Assembly: GCA_937995335.1 (NCBI GenBank)
Contig: CALKIH010000030.1
Location: 1 to 64,000 of the forward strand
Reading direction: 5' to 3'
Source of the DNA: UBA2357 sp002344625
GTDB taxonomy: Bacteria > Pseudomonadota > Gammaproteobacteria > Burkholderiales > Rhodocyclaceae
DNA length: 64,000 nucleotides
The position numbers and the translations under genes were made by a program. Under the pieces are notes generated by a model. The model was not told the DNA's origin and ran no database searches. It worked only from the letters and a program-made list of their open reading frames with translations. The stretch's first letter is position 1, and every line of letters begins with the position of its first letter. Positions 16,356 to 24,739 of the stretch are shown here, piece after piece.

Positions 16356-17339
16356 TCATGAACCACGCCCGCTGCGCTTCACGCGCAGGCGCGGGTCGAC
16401 GGCAAAGTAAAGGAGGTCGACGATCAGGTTGATGACGACGAAGATCAGCGCGATCAGCACCAGGTAGGCCGCCATCACCGGCACATCCACGAACTGCACC
16501 GCGGTGATGAACAGCAGGCCCACGCCGGGCCACTGGAATACCGTTTCGGTGATGATCGCGAACGCGATGATCGAGCCGATCTGCAGGCCGGTGATCGTGA
16601 TCACCGGCAGCAGGGTGTTCTTGAGCGCATGGCGAAAGTGCACGCTGCGATCCGACAGCCCGCGCGCACGTGCGAACTTGATGTAGTCGGTGCGCAACAC
16701 TTCGAGCATCTCGGCGCGCACCAGGCGCATGATCAGCGTGAGCTGGTACAGCCCGAGCGTGATCGCCGGCATGATCAGCGACTTGAGACCGCTTTCGGTC
16801 AGCAGCCCGGTGCTCCACCAGCCGAGCCGCACCACCTCGCCGCGGCCGAAAGCCGGCAGCACCTGCAGTTGCACCGCGAACACGTAGATCAGCAGGATGC
16901 CGATCAGGAAGGTCGGCAGCGAAACCCCGATCAGCGACAGGCTCATGATGATCTGGCTCAGCCACCCGTCGCGCCGCAGCGCGGTATAGACGCCCAGCGC
17001 GATGCCCACCACCAGCGCGCCGATGCCGGAAATCAGCGCGAGTTCGAGCGTGGCCGGCAGGCGTTCGAAGATCACGTCGGCGACCGGGCGCGCCATGCGG
17101 TAAGACATGCCGAACTGGCCCTGCGCGGCGTTCGCCACGAAGCGCGCGAACTGCACCGGAACCGGGTCGTTCAGGCCGAGTTGCGCGCGCAACTGTTCGC
17201 GTTCGACCAGCGTCGCTTCCTGGCCGACCATGTTGTTGATCGGGTCGCCGATGTAGCGGAACAGGCCGAACGCGACGAGCGCGACGGTCAGCATGACGAG
17301 CACCGACTGGAGCAGGCGCCGGATGATGAAGGCTAGCAT
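16356..17339 (-). CDS. Peptide-type ABC permease, DppB-like
   Basis: A 327-residue permease of normal length. N-terminal helix MLAFIIRRLLQSVLVMLTVALVAFGLF, periplasmic loop with REQLRAQLGLNDPVPVQFARFVANAAQGQFGMSY, and EAA loop TDYIKFARARGLSDRSVHFRHALKN (about 223-247). The ending is DLLYFAVDPRLR. It follows the binding-protein gene after a 97-base gap with a strong hairpin, and precedes the DppC-like gene across the dispersed repeat. Together with DppC it forms the pore. Confidence 0.93.
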   Translation of the reverse strand: MLAFIIRRLLQSVLVMLTVALVAFGLFRYIGDPINNMVGQEATLVEREQLRAQLGLNDPVPVQFARFVANAAQGQFGMSYRMARPVADVIFERLPATLELALISGIGALVVGIALGVYTALRRDGWLSQIIMSLSLIGVSLPTFLIGILLIYVFAVQLQVLPAFGRGEVVRLGWWSTGLLTESGLKSLIMPAITLGLYQLTLIMRLVRAEMLEVLRTDYIKFARARGLSDRSVHFRHALKNTLLPVITITGLQIGSIIAFAIITETVFQWPGVGLLFITAVQFVDVPVMAAYLVLIALIFVVINLIVDLLYFAVDPRLRVKRSGRGS

Positions 17340-17381
17340 CGCGACGTGGTCGGGCCGGCGTCAGTGTGGAGCGGGTTCGAT

Positions 17382-17411
17382 CCGGCCCGGCTGCCCGGAT
17401 GGGCGGGCCGG
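17382..17411 (-). terminator. Intercistronic hairpin after the binding-protein gene
   Basis: Outer arms CCGGCCCG / CGGGCCGG with an inner GCCC / GGGC form a long G+C stem between the DppA-like stop and the DppB-like start. No T tract follows, so it is more likely a partial terminator or 3'-end protector of the binding-protein mRNA than a full stop. Confidence 0.5.
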
Positions 17412-17436
17412 GTGCCGTGCGGTCGGGCGGGTTCGC

Positions 17437-19023
17437 CTACTTGGTGTATTTCAGCCACTTGAAGTGCGGATAGTTCATCGAATGTACCGGGAAGTCGATG
17501 TTGCTCTTCATCGCCCAGTTGAGCATCTGGTGGTGCAACGGCAGGTAGATCACCTCGCTCTGCACCGTGTTCCAGACCTTGGCCACCATTTCGGCGCGGC
17601 GATCCGGGTCGGTTTCGCGCGTCATCGCGTCGATCAGGCCGTCGATTTCGGCGTTGGAGAAGCCGGTCGAGTTCCACGAGCCGCCCTTGTCCGAACGGGT
17701 CTCGATCAGGTAGTGGAACACGTAGTGCGAGTCCATCGTCGGCACGCTCCAGCCGAGCAGATAAAAGTCGAGTTCCCCCTTGGGCAGTTCGGCGAAGTGG
17801 ATGCTCTTCGAGCGCGCATCCAGGCGGGCCTTGACCCCGATCTGGCCGAACATGCCGGTCACCGCCTGGCAGATGGCCTCGTCATTGACATAGCGGTCGT
17901 TGGGGCAGGCGAGCGTCACCGCGAAACCGTTGGGATAGCCGGCCTCGGCCAGCAAGGCCTTGGCGCGCGCCACATCGACGGTGGGTACCCGGTCGAGCTC
18001 GGCGCTGTAGCCGTCGACGAAAGGCGGCGCGATCATCCCGGCCGCGACCGACTGGCCGCGCATCACCACCTTGCCGATCGCGTCGCGATTGATCGCGATG
18101 TTCAAGGCTTCACGCACGCGCTTGTCGGCGAACGGGTTCTTGCCTTTCACGTCCGAGGTGCGCAACTCGGGTACCGCCTGCTGCATGCCGAGGAAGATGG
18201 TGCGGTTCTCGGGGCCGCTGCGCACCGCCAGGCCGCGCGCCGCGGCGAGCCGGTCCAGATCCTGGACCGGTGGGTCGAGCAGGAAGTCGATCTCGCCCGA
18301 GAGCAGCGCCGCGACGCGGGTCGCCGAGGATTTGATCGGGGTATAGACGATGCGGCTCACCTCCAGCGGATACTGGCCCTTGCCCCAATAGTCGTCGTTG
18401 CGCGCCAGTTCGGTCTTGACGTCGGCCTCGCGCGATATGAGCCGGTATGGACCGGTGCCGTTGGCGTTGCGCACCGCGTAGGTTTCCTCGCCCGCCTTGA
18501 AGTTCTGCGGCACCGCGACCTTGTTCTCTTCCGACCATTCCTTGTCCATGATGAACAGGTCGGTCAGGTTGTTCGGCAGCAGCGGGTTGGGGCCGTCGGT
18601 GCGCAGGCGCACGGTGTGGTCGTCGACCTTGATGGCTTCGACCACGGTGGTGAGCAGGCCCTTCATGTCGGCGTTCTCATGCTTGGCGCGCATGATCGAA
18701 AACACCACGTCGTCCGCCGTGAAGGGGTTGCCGTTGTGGTATTTGACGCCCTCGCGCAGCTTGAACTCCCACACCGTCGGGTCGTCGGTCAGCTTCCATT
18801 CGAGCGCCAGGCGCGGCGTGAGCTTCATCTCCTGGTTGCGATAGACCAGCGAATCGTAGATCTGGTGGCTCATCGCATGGGTCGGCCCTTCGTTCTGCGA
18901 ATGCGGGTCCAATGTGAGCGAATCACCGGCGCTCGACCATCGCAGGGTTTCGGCCGAGACGCTCGCCGACAGGGCCAGGGTGGAGGAAAAGGCCAGCAGC
19001 GTAGCCATTCGCGTCAGGTTCAT
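17437..19023 (-). CDS. Peptide-type ABC substrate-binding protein, DppA-like
   Basis: A 528-residue periplasmic binding protein and first gene of the minus-strand importer. A signal peptide (MNLTRMATLLAFSSTLALSASVSA) is visible. SBP_bac_5 hallmarks follow: ETLRWSSAGDSLTLDPHSQNEGPTHAM, LRLEGVKYHNGNPFTADDVVFS-like block near residue 105, GTGPYRLISRE near 205, and FADKRVREALNIAINRDAIG near 305. ATG 19023 has GGAG about nine bases upstream; the frame open to 19713 overlaps tag and is rejected. Unlike the plus-strand system next door, this protein is freely secreted. The ligand may be peptides or another solute such as glutathione or nickel chelates. Confidence 0.92.
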   Translation of the reverse strand: MNLTRMATLLAFSSTLALSASVSAETLRWSSAGDSLTLDPHSQNEGPTHAMSHQIYDSLVYRNQEMKLTPRLALEWKLTDDPTVWEFKLREGVKYHNGNPFTADDVVFSIMRAKHENADMKGLLTTVVEAIKVDDHTVRLRTDGPNPLLPNNLTDLFIMDKEWSEENKVAVPQNFKAGEETYAVRNANGTGPYRLISREADVKTELARNDDYWGKGQYPLEVSRIVYTPIKSSATRVAALLSGEIDFLLDPPVQDLDRLAAARGLAVRSGPENRTIFLGMQQAVPELRTSDVKGKNPFADKRVREALNIAINRDAIGKVVMRGQSVAAGMIAPPFVDGYSAELDRVPTVDVARAKALLAEAGYPNGFAVTLACPNDRYVNDEAICQAVTGMFGQIGVKARLDARSKSIHFAELPKGELDFYLLGWSVPTMDSHYVFHYLIETRSDKGGSWNSTGFSNAEIDGLIDAMTRETDPDRRAEMVAKVWNTVQSEVIYLPLHHQMLNWAMKSNIDFPVHSMNYPHFKWLKYTK

Positions 19024-19185
19024 GCTTGTCGTCTCCAAGTCGATGGATGAGCCACCCGCTCGGGTGTCGTCAGCGATTGTTCCACCGCCGCCCGCGTAAT
19101 GCAAACTTGTAACCGGCTTGTCTCGGCGCGGAATTTCGGTTATCACGTGGCGAAAACAAGCCACGAACCGGCCGGGAGTCCCCGC
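19024..19185. promoter_or_regulatory. Divergent promoter region, dppA-like / tag
   Basis: This short divergent region contains a separated inverted repeat, GGCTTGT at 19115-19121 and ACAAGCC at 19156-19162, flanking a locally A+T-richer stretch. It could be an operator for either gene. No clear -35/-10 pair was identified. Confidence 0.35.
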
Positions 19186-19773
19186 ATGAACTGTCGCTGC
19201 GCCTGGGTGGGCGAAGATCCGCTCTACATCGAATACCATGACCGCGAGTGGGGCGTGCCGGTGCGCGATCCACAGCGGCTGTTCGAATTCCTGCTGCTGG
19301 AAGGCGCCCAGGCGGGGCTGTCGTGGCTCACCGTGCTGAAGAAACGTGCCCGCTATCGCGAGGTCTTCGAGGGTTTCGACCCCGCCAGGGTCGCGCTTTT
19401 CGATGATGGGTACAAGGCGCGGCTGCTTGCCGATCCGGGCATCATCCGCAATCGCGCCAAGGTTGACGCGGCGATCGGGAATGCGCGGGCATGGCTCGAA
19501 CTGCAGCGGGAAGGTATCGACCCGGCTGCCTGGCTGTGGGGTTTCGCCGGTGGCGTGCCGCGGCACAACGCGCCGGCCAGCCTGGCCGACGTGCCGGCCG
19601 CGACGCCCGAGTCGGTCGCGATGAGCAAGGCACTGCTCGGGCGCGGCTTCAAGTTCGTCGGTCCGACCATCTGCTACGCTTTCATGCAGGCGGTCGGCAT
19701 GGTCAACGACCACACCACCGACTGTTTCAGACAGCGCCAGGTGGCCGCGCTGTCGGTGGTGCCGCGGCCATGA
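19186..19773 (+). CDS. tag: DNA-3-methyladenine glycosylase I
   Basis: A 195-residue base-excision repair enzyme that removes 3-methyladenine from alkylated DNA. The start MNCRCAWVGEDPLYIEYHDREWGVP matches Tag. The zinc-binding residues of the family are present: Cys5, His18, and the C-terminal His and Cys of VNDHTTDCF. The LEGAQAGLSWLTVLKKR block carries the conserved aromatic pocket. ATG 19186 has GGAG upstream; the longer frame to 19099 is unlike the family. The stop overlaps the LysR-type gene by four bases, so both are co-translated. Confidence 0.95.
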   Translation: MNCRCAWVGEDPLYIEYHDREWGVPVRDPQRLFEFLLLEGAQAGLSWLTVLKKRARYREVFEGFDPARVALFDDGYKARLLADPGIIRNRAKVDAAIGNARAWLELQREGIDPAAWLWGFAGGVPRHNAPASLADVPAATPESVAMSKALLGRGFKFVGPTICYAFMQAVGMVNDHTTDCFRQRQVAALSVVPRP

Positions 19774-20651
19774 GCACCTCCTTGCGCAGGGTGCCGCCGC
19801 TGCATGCGCTGGCCGCTTTCGAAGCGGCTGCGCGCCTGTCCGGCTTTGCGCAGGCCGCGCAGGAGCTGTGTGTCACCCCCAGCGCGGTGAGTCACCGCAT
19901 TCGCCAGCTCGAGGCCCAGCTCGGCATGAGCTTGTTCGATCGCGGCCCCGGCGGGGTCCGTCTGACCACGGCCGGGCGGATGTATCTCGACAACGTGCGC
20001 GAAGCGTTCGACAAGCTGGCTCAGACGAGCGGCGTGCTCAGCCCGCCGGCGCGCGAGCGGCTGCGCGTTTCGGTACCGCCGACCTTTGCGCGCCAGTTGC
20101 TGATGGCGCGCCTGCCCGAGTATCTGCGCCTGCATCCGGAGGTCGAGCTCGAGGTGCACCTGTCGATTCCGTTGCAGGACGTCACCGCCGAAGCGGCCGA
20201 TGTGGAGGTGCGGTGGGGGCGTGGCGATTACCCGGGCCGTGACGCGGTGCGCCTGTTCGCTGACGTGGTGCTGCCGCTCGCCGCGCCCGCCTACGTGGCC
20301 GAACTCGGTTTGCAGGCGCCTGCCGATCTGGGCCGCGCCGTCTTGCTGCGCTCGCCTTTGCTGCCCTGGCGGACCTGGCTGGAAGCGTGCGGCCAGACGC
20401 GCGGCGAGCCCGAACAGGGGGCGGTGTTCAATGATCTGGGGATGCTGTTCGAAGTCGCGGCGGCCGGGCTCGGCGTGGCGATGGGCACCCGCCGCCTGTC
20501 GGCCGCCTGGGTCGACTCCGGGCGGCTGGTGCCGCTCTTCGGCTTGACCGCGGCGTCACCGTTCGACTACTACGTCGTGACGACACCGCAGCAGGCCGCG
20601 CGCTCGGCCGTCGCCGATTTCACCGACTGGCTGGCGGCGGCGCTGGGCTGA
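19770..20651 (+). CDS. LysR-family transcriptional regulator (GcvA-like branch)
   Basis: A 293-residue regulator. The N-terminal winged helix-turn-helix is RVPPLHALAAFEAAARLSGFAQAAQELCVTPSAVSHRIRQLE (about 7-48), and the start with PPLHALAAFEAAARL is typical of the GcvA-like group. A linker helix and a two-lobe effector domain follow (from about residue 90, RLRVSVPPTFARQLLMARLP). It overlaps tag by four bases, which is an unusual partner. Targets and effector are unknown. A 214-base non-coding region follows it. Confidence 0.9.
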   Translation: MSTSLRRVPPLHALAAFEAAARLSGFAQAAQELCVTPSAVSHRIRQLEAQLGMSLFDRGPGGVRLTTAGRMYLDNVREAFDKLAQTSGVLSPPARERLRVSVPPTFARQLLMARLPEYLRLHPEVELEVHLSIPLQDVTAEAADVEVRWGRGDYPGRDAVRLFADVVLPLAAPAYVAELGLQAPADLGRAVLLRSPLLPWRTWLEACGQTRGEPEQGAVFNDLGMLFEVAAAGLGVAMGTRRLSAAWVDSGRLVPLFGLTAASPFDYYVVTTPQQAARSAVADFTDWLAAALG

Positions 20652-20865
20652 GCGATAGCCGCCGCGGGTCGTACCGGGTCCGCTCATTGGCCCGTCTTCG
20701 GCATGCCTCAAGTCTCCGCGCGGTCGTGTGCATGGCCGCCTCTCACGAGCCGTCCGGCACCGTCTGTGCCGCAAAAACGCGACCTTGATTGTGTCTCGAT
20801 CGAGTGCAATAGTGAAATCCGGGGCGGGGCCGCAGGCGGCCCGGACGACTTGACAGGAGCATCGC

Positions 20866-21975
20866 ATGGCCTACGTCGGTTCGCCGTTCGTGCATGACGT
20901 GTTCGTGAGCTACAGCCATGGCGACGATGGCAGCGGGCAGAGTTATCTGCAGCCGTGGTCGCTTGCGTTCGCGCGCGAGCTCGAGCGGGAGTTGCGTTCG
21001 GATCGACGCTTTCGCCAGGACCTGCGGCTGTTCCTGGATGACAGCCACCGGCCGGGGCAGGGAATCGATCCGATGGCGCCGCTCACCGACCAGTTGCGCG
21101 ACGAGATCGGCGCGAGTGCGATCCTGGTGGTGCTGATGTCGCCCGACTATCTCGCGTCGAAGTGGTGTGCCGACGAGCGCGACTGGTGGTGCGAGCGCCA
21201 GTCGGCGCTCGGGCTGGCCGCCGACGAGCGCATCGCGGTGGTCAGGATCTGGCCGACCGGCGGCGAGCCCTGGCCGGCTTCGCTCGTCGATGCGCGTGGT
21301 CACCCGTTGGTCGGGTTTCCGTTTTCGGAGCCGGTGGGGGGGAGCGACTCGCACCGTCCGCTCGGATGGCTCGAACTGCCCGGTCCGTTCTCGATCGCCT
21401 TTCGCAAGGCAATGATCGCGATCGTCGGCAGGCTCTACCTGCGTCTCGATGCGTTCCGGGCCACGCTCGAAAGCCGCCAGCGGGCGGACGCGGAACGCGC
21501 GCGCCTGGGCCGCGACGGCGGGCAGACGATCTATCTGCACGGGCGGGCCGACCATGCCAAGGCTTGGGAAGCGGCCGGGATGGCATTGATCGAAAGTGGC
21601 TACGCGGTCGTGCCGGGCGAGCCGGACGCGGTCGAGCATGACCCGAAGAGGCTGCAAGGCGTGCGCGAGCGCCGGGTCGAGGCATTGTGCGGCTGCGATG
21701 CCTTGCTGCTGCTCGGCACCGACGACGGCCGTGCGCTCGATGCCGATCTGGTGGTGGTGGGCAAGCATGACCGGCAGTCGGCGCGCGCGCGCTCGAACCG
21801 CCTCTTGCCGTGCGGACTGCTCGATACCGCTGGCGCCGGAGTCGCGACGCCAGTGCGCAAGGCGACCGCACGCATCATGCAGACCGACTGGATCGACGGC
21901 ACGCAGCCGCCGTGGACCACCGAGGTGCAGCGCTGGCTGATCGAGAAGGCCGAGCGGGCCGAGGCCGCATCGTGA
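20866..21975 (+). CDS. TIR-domain protein with C-terminal second domain (candidate immune effector)
   Basis: A 369-residue soluble protein. Residues 9-20 (VHDVFVSYSHGD) are the first TIR strand and BB-loop approach. The segment SAILVVLMSPDYLASKWCADERDWW (84-108) is the TIR helix that carries the NADase glutamate in active enzymes, here probably Glu104. The TIR region extends to about 190 with a longer insert. Residues ~215-360 form a separate domain (TIYLHGRADHAKAWEAAGMALI, CDALLLLGTDDGRALDADLV, WTTEVQRWLIEKAER) resembling a Rossmann/TIR-like fold; I do not recognise it by name. The stop overlaps the GTG of the STAND NTPase by four bases (GTGA). Such TIR proteins either cleave NAD+ or act as adaptors. 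TTGATT/AATAGT near 20784-20814 may be the promoter. Confidence 0.8.
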   Translation: MAYVGSPFVHDVFVSYSHGDDGSGQSYLQPWSLAFARELERELRSDRRFRQDLRLFLDDSHRPGQGIDPMAPLTDQLRDEIGASAILVVLMSPDYLASKWCADERDWWCERQSALGLAADERIAVVRIWPTGGEPWPASLVDARGHPLVGFPFSEPVGGSDSHRPLGWLELPGPFSIAFRKAMIAIVGRLYLRLDAFRATLESRQRADAERARLGRDGGQTIYLHGRADHAKAWEAAGMALIESGYAVVPGEPDAVEHDPKRLQGVRERRVEALCGCDALLLLGTDDGRALDADLVVVGKHDRQSARARSNRLLPCGLLDTAGAGVATPVRKATARIMQTDWIDGTQPPWTTEVQRWLIEKAERAEAAS

Positions 21976-24212
21976 GCACCGCATCCGATGCCGTCTTCGA
22001 AGTCAGCTTGCCGCGGCGCCCTTATCCCGGGCTGAGGCCGTTCGAGAAGGACGAATGGCCGATCTTCTTCGGGCGCGAGCGCATGGCCGACGCGGTGGTC
22101 GCCCAACTGATCGAGAAGCACTTGTTGGTGGTTCATGGCGATTCGGGCTGCGGCAAGAGTTCGCTGGTGCGGGCGGCGGTGCTGCCGCGCCTGGAGCAGG
22201 AGAGCGCGCGCAGCGGCCTGGCGTGGCGCACCTGCGCGACGACGCCGGGCGAGGCGCCGCTGTGGAATCTGGCGCTCGCGCTGGCGGCGCTGAAGGGCGG
22301 CGCCGAGGCGGACGCGCTCGAACTCCGCCGGGCGCTGAACTTCGGCCGGGATGCGCCCGAGGCGGTCGCGCGGCTGCTGCGCCGCGATGCCGACGACCAT
22401 GTGTGCATTTTGGTCGACCAGTTCGAGGAACTGTTCGATTTCGCCCGCCGGCACGGGTCGGAAGAGGCCCAGGCGCTCACCGATTTTCTGGTCGGCCTGT
22501 TCGAGTCCCCTGTGCAGGGGCTGTATGCGGTGCTGACCATGCGTTCGGAGTTTCTCGGCGCGTGCGCGCGTTTCCGTGGATTCGCCGAGGCGGTGAACCA
22601 GACCCAGTATCTGCTGCCGCGGATGAAGCACGAAGACTTGCTGCGCTCGATCCGCGAGCCGGCCCAGTTGTTCGACGGAGCGGTGAGCGCAGCGCTCGCC
22701 GAACAACTGGTCCAGGATGCGGGTGGGGGGCAGGACCAACTGCCGCTCATCCAGCACGGTCTGATGCTCTTGTATCGCGACCGGGTCGAGCTGCCGTTGC
22801 AGAAAGGCGGCGACGCGGGCAGCGCGCATTGGCGGCTCGGCGTCGAGGCCTATGATGGCACGCGCGGGCTGGCCGGTCTGTTGTCGGCGCATGCGGATGC
22901 GGTGATGAGCCAGGCATGCTCGGCGCTTGGCGAAAGCGCCGGCAATGAGCGCCTGGTCGAGGACGTGTTTCGCGCGCTGACCGAGATCAATGCCGAAGGG
23001 CACGCGATTCGGCGGCCACAGACCTTTGCACGGCTCGCCGCGATAGCGGGTTGCACCGAGGCGGACCTGCAGCAGGTGCTCGCGCCTTTTCGGGCGGACG
23101 GCGTCTCGCTGTTGCGGCCCTATGGCGATCAGCCGCTCGCGCCGGATGAGCGTGTCGATATCAGCCATGAGGCGCTGATCCGCTGCTGGCAAAGGCTGGC
23201 CGATCCCGGCGATGGCTGGCTGGTGCGCGAGTTTCGCAATGGTTTGGTCTGGCGTGCGCTGCTGGTGCAGGCGGACAGCTTCGAGCGCGATCACACCAAC
23301 GTGCTCGGCCCCACGACTACCGGCGAGCGCCTGGCCTGGATCCGCCGCCGCAACCCGGCGTGGGCCGAGCGACATGGCGGCGGCTGGGAACGGGTGGCGT
23401 CATTGCTCGCCGCCAGCGCACAGGCCCGCGACCGCGACCGGATCGAGCAGGAGGCGGCGCGCAGCCTGGAAGAAGAAGCGCGGCGGCGCGAGCAGCGCCT
23501 GCGCGCGCTGTATCGCGGGGTCGGCGTCCTGGTGCTGGTGGCGACGGTCACGGTCGGCCTGAGCCTGTTCGCGTGGCGCGAATCCGAAGCGGCCAAGGGC
23601 GCTCGGCAACGGGCCGAGGAACAGACGCATGCCGCGGTCGAGGCGGGCCGGCGCGAGGCCGAACTGCGCACCCAGGCCGAGGCCCTGCTCGCCGAAGCGC
23701 AGCAGACCATTGCGGCGCTGGGGCAGGTTCAGGAGAAGCTCGGGCGCGCTGCCTCCGCGACGGGCGACGTCACGCTGGCTGCAACCCTGACCCAGGCGCA
23801 GGATACGATCAACACGCAGGTCGGCAACCTGAACAGCCTGACCGTCCCGATGAGTGGCAAGGGGGCCGCAGCGCTCGCCATGCGGGTCTACATCCATATC
23901 GCCGAAGAGGGGCAGCGGGCGGGCGCGAAAGAATTCGCCGATGCGCTGGCCCGGTCCAGCATCGGTGATGCGCGGCCGCAGGTGCCGGGCGTCGAACTGG
24001 TCGCGCGTGCCGCGTCGCGCAACGTGCTGCGTTGCTTCAGGGCGGACGAGTGCCGCAACGATGGCGAGCGGCTGGTGAAAGTGAGCAACTCGATCCTGGC
24101 GAAGCCAAGCTTGGTCCTCGAGGATCTGAGCGCCCGCTATGCGGGCGCCACCGACATTCGCCCGCGCCATTTCGAAATCTGGTTCGCGCCGGGCGACATC
24201 GGTCTGCGCTGA
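21972..24212 (+). CDS. Membrane-anchored STAND NTPase (nSTAND1-type)
   Basis: A 746-residue protein. Residues 17-36 (PYPGLRPFEKDEWPIFFGRE) are the hallmark entry of nSTAND1 proteins. Walker A is GDSGCGKSS (56-64), Walker B VCILVDQFEELF (144-155) and a sensor-like LTMRSEF (189-194). A winged-helix and helical arm lead to DISHEALIRCW (about 395) and WLVREFRNG. A single membrane helix lies at about 512-532 (GVGVLVLVATVTVGLSLFAW), followed by a coiled coil (about 535-610) and a C-terminal domain (about 635-746, ending RPRHFEIWFAPGDIG). No WD40 or TPR repeats are present. It is translationally coupled to the TIR gene. STAND NTPases are ligand-triggered oligomerising switches; the TIR partner is the likely output. 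Direct function unproven. Confidence 0.8.
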   Translation: MSTASDAVFEVSLPRRPYPGLRPFEKDEWPIFFGRERMADAVVAQLIEKHLLVVHGDSGCGKSSLVRAAVLPRLEQESARSGLAWRTCATTPGEAPLWNLALALAALKGGAEADALELRRALNFGRDAPEAVARLLRRDADDHVCILVDQFEELFDFARRHGSEEAQALTDFLVGLFESPVQGLYAVLTMRSEFLGACARFRGFAEAVNQTQYLLPRMKHEDLLRSIREPAQLFDGAVSAALAEQLVQDAGGGQDQLPLIQHGLMLLYRDRVELPLQKGGDAGSAHWRLGVEAYDGTRGLAGLLSAHADAVMSQACSALGESAGNERLVEDVFRALTEINAEGHAIRRPQTFARLAAIAGCTEADLQQVLAPFRADGVSLLRPYGDQPLAPDERVDISHEALIRCWQRLADPGDGWLVREFRNGLVWRALLVQADSFERDHTNVLGPTTTGERLAWIRRRNPAWAERHGGGWERVASLLAASAQARDRDRIEQEAARSLEEEARRREQRLRALYRGVGVLVLVATVTVGLSLFAWRESEAAKGARQRAEEQTHAAVEAGRREAELRTQAEALLAEAQQTIAALGQVQEKLGRAASATGDVTLAATLTQAQDTINTQVGNLNSLTVPMSGKGAAALAMRVYIHIAEEGQRAGAKEFADALARSSIGDARPQVPGVELVARAASRNVLRCFRADECRNDGERLVKVSNSILAKPSLVLEDLSARYAGATDIRPRHFEIWFAPGDIGLR

Positions 24213-24248
24213 GCGCGCACGTTCTCCGAATGGTCCGCGCCGGGTGGT

Positions 24249-24596
24249 TCAGCGTAGCGGGATGACGACCGGGGGCAGGTTGATCACGACCGACGGATCG
24301 TATGCGTAATATGGGCGGCGCACCGGTTCGCGATATACCGGGCGCGGCTCGACGTAGCGGTACTCGCGCACCATCGGCCGGTAACCGTAGTAGTTGTTTA
24401 CGACGACCCGCGAGTCGCGGTTGCGGTGCTTTCCGGCGTGGCCGTGCCTGTACCCGTGTTTCTTGTCCCAGTTCCGGGTGTCCCAGCCGCGGTCGTGGCG
24501 GCGGTGGCGGTCGTCGTCCGCAAACGCGGGCAGCGTGGCGAACAGCGTGGTTGCGCTGGCCAGTGCCAGCGCGAAGTGACGGACTATCTTGTTCAT
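24249..24596 (-). CDS. Small secreted His/Arg/Tyr-rich protein
   Basis: A 115-residue protein with a clear signal peptide (MNKIVRHFALALASATTLFATLPAFA). The following mature part is very rich in Asp/His/Arg (DDDRHRRHDRGWDTRNWDKK) and then in Tyr/Arg/Pro (about 65-105, including REYRYVEPRPVYREPVRRPY), ending in a hydrophobic PSVVINLPPVVIPLR. GGAGG sits about seven bases before ATG 24596. The composition suggests a low-complexity periplasmic or envelope protein, perhaps cation-binding. I do not recognise a family. It converges on the STAND gene 36 bases away and stands alone. Confidence 0.7.
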   Translation of the reverse strand: MNKIVRHFALALASATTLFATLPAFADDDRHRRHDRGWDTRNWDKKHGYRHGHAGKHRNRDSRVVVNNYYGYRPMVREYRYVEPRPVYREPVRRPYYAYDPSVVINLPPVVIPLR

Positions 24597-24739
24597 GTTG
24601 AGCCTCCGGGCACGGGTTGCGAGGGGTGGCCGTCCGCCCGGCGGGCGGCGCGTTCGGCGTGTCTCGATGCTGCATTTAACGCCGAACGATGCCGGACGTC
24701 GCCCCGGAGTTGTAAGCGGATACTTGCCCCCGTGGCGGC

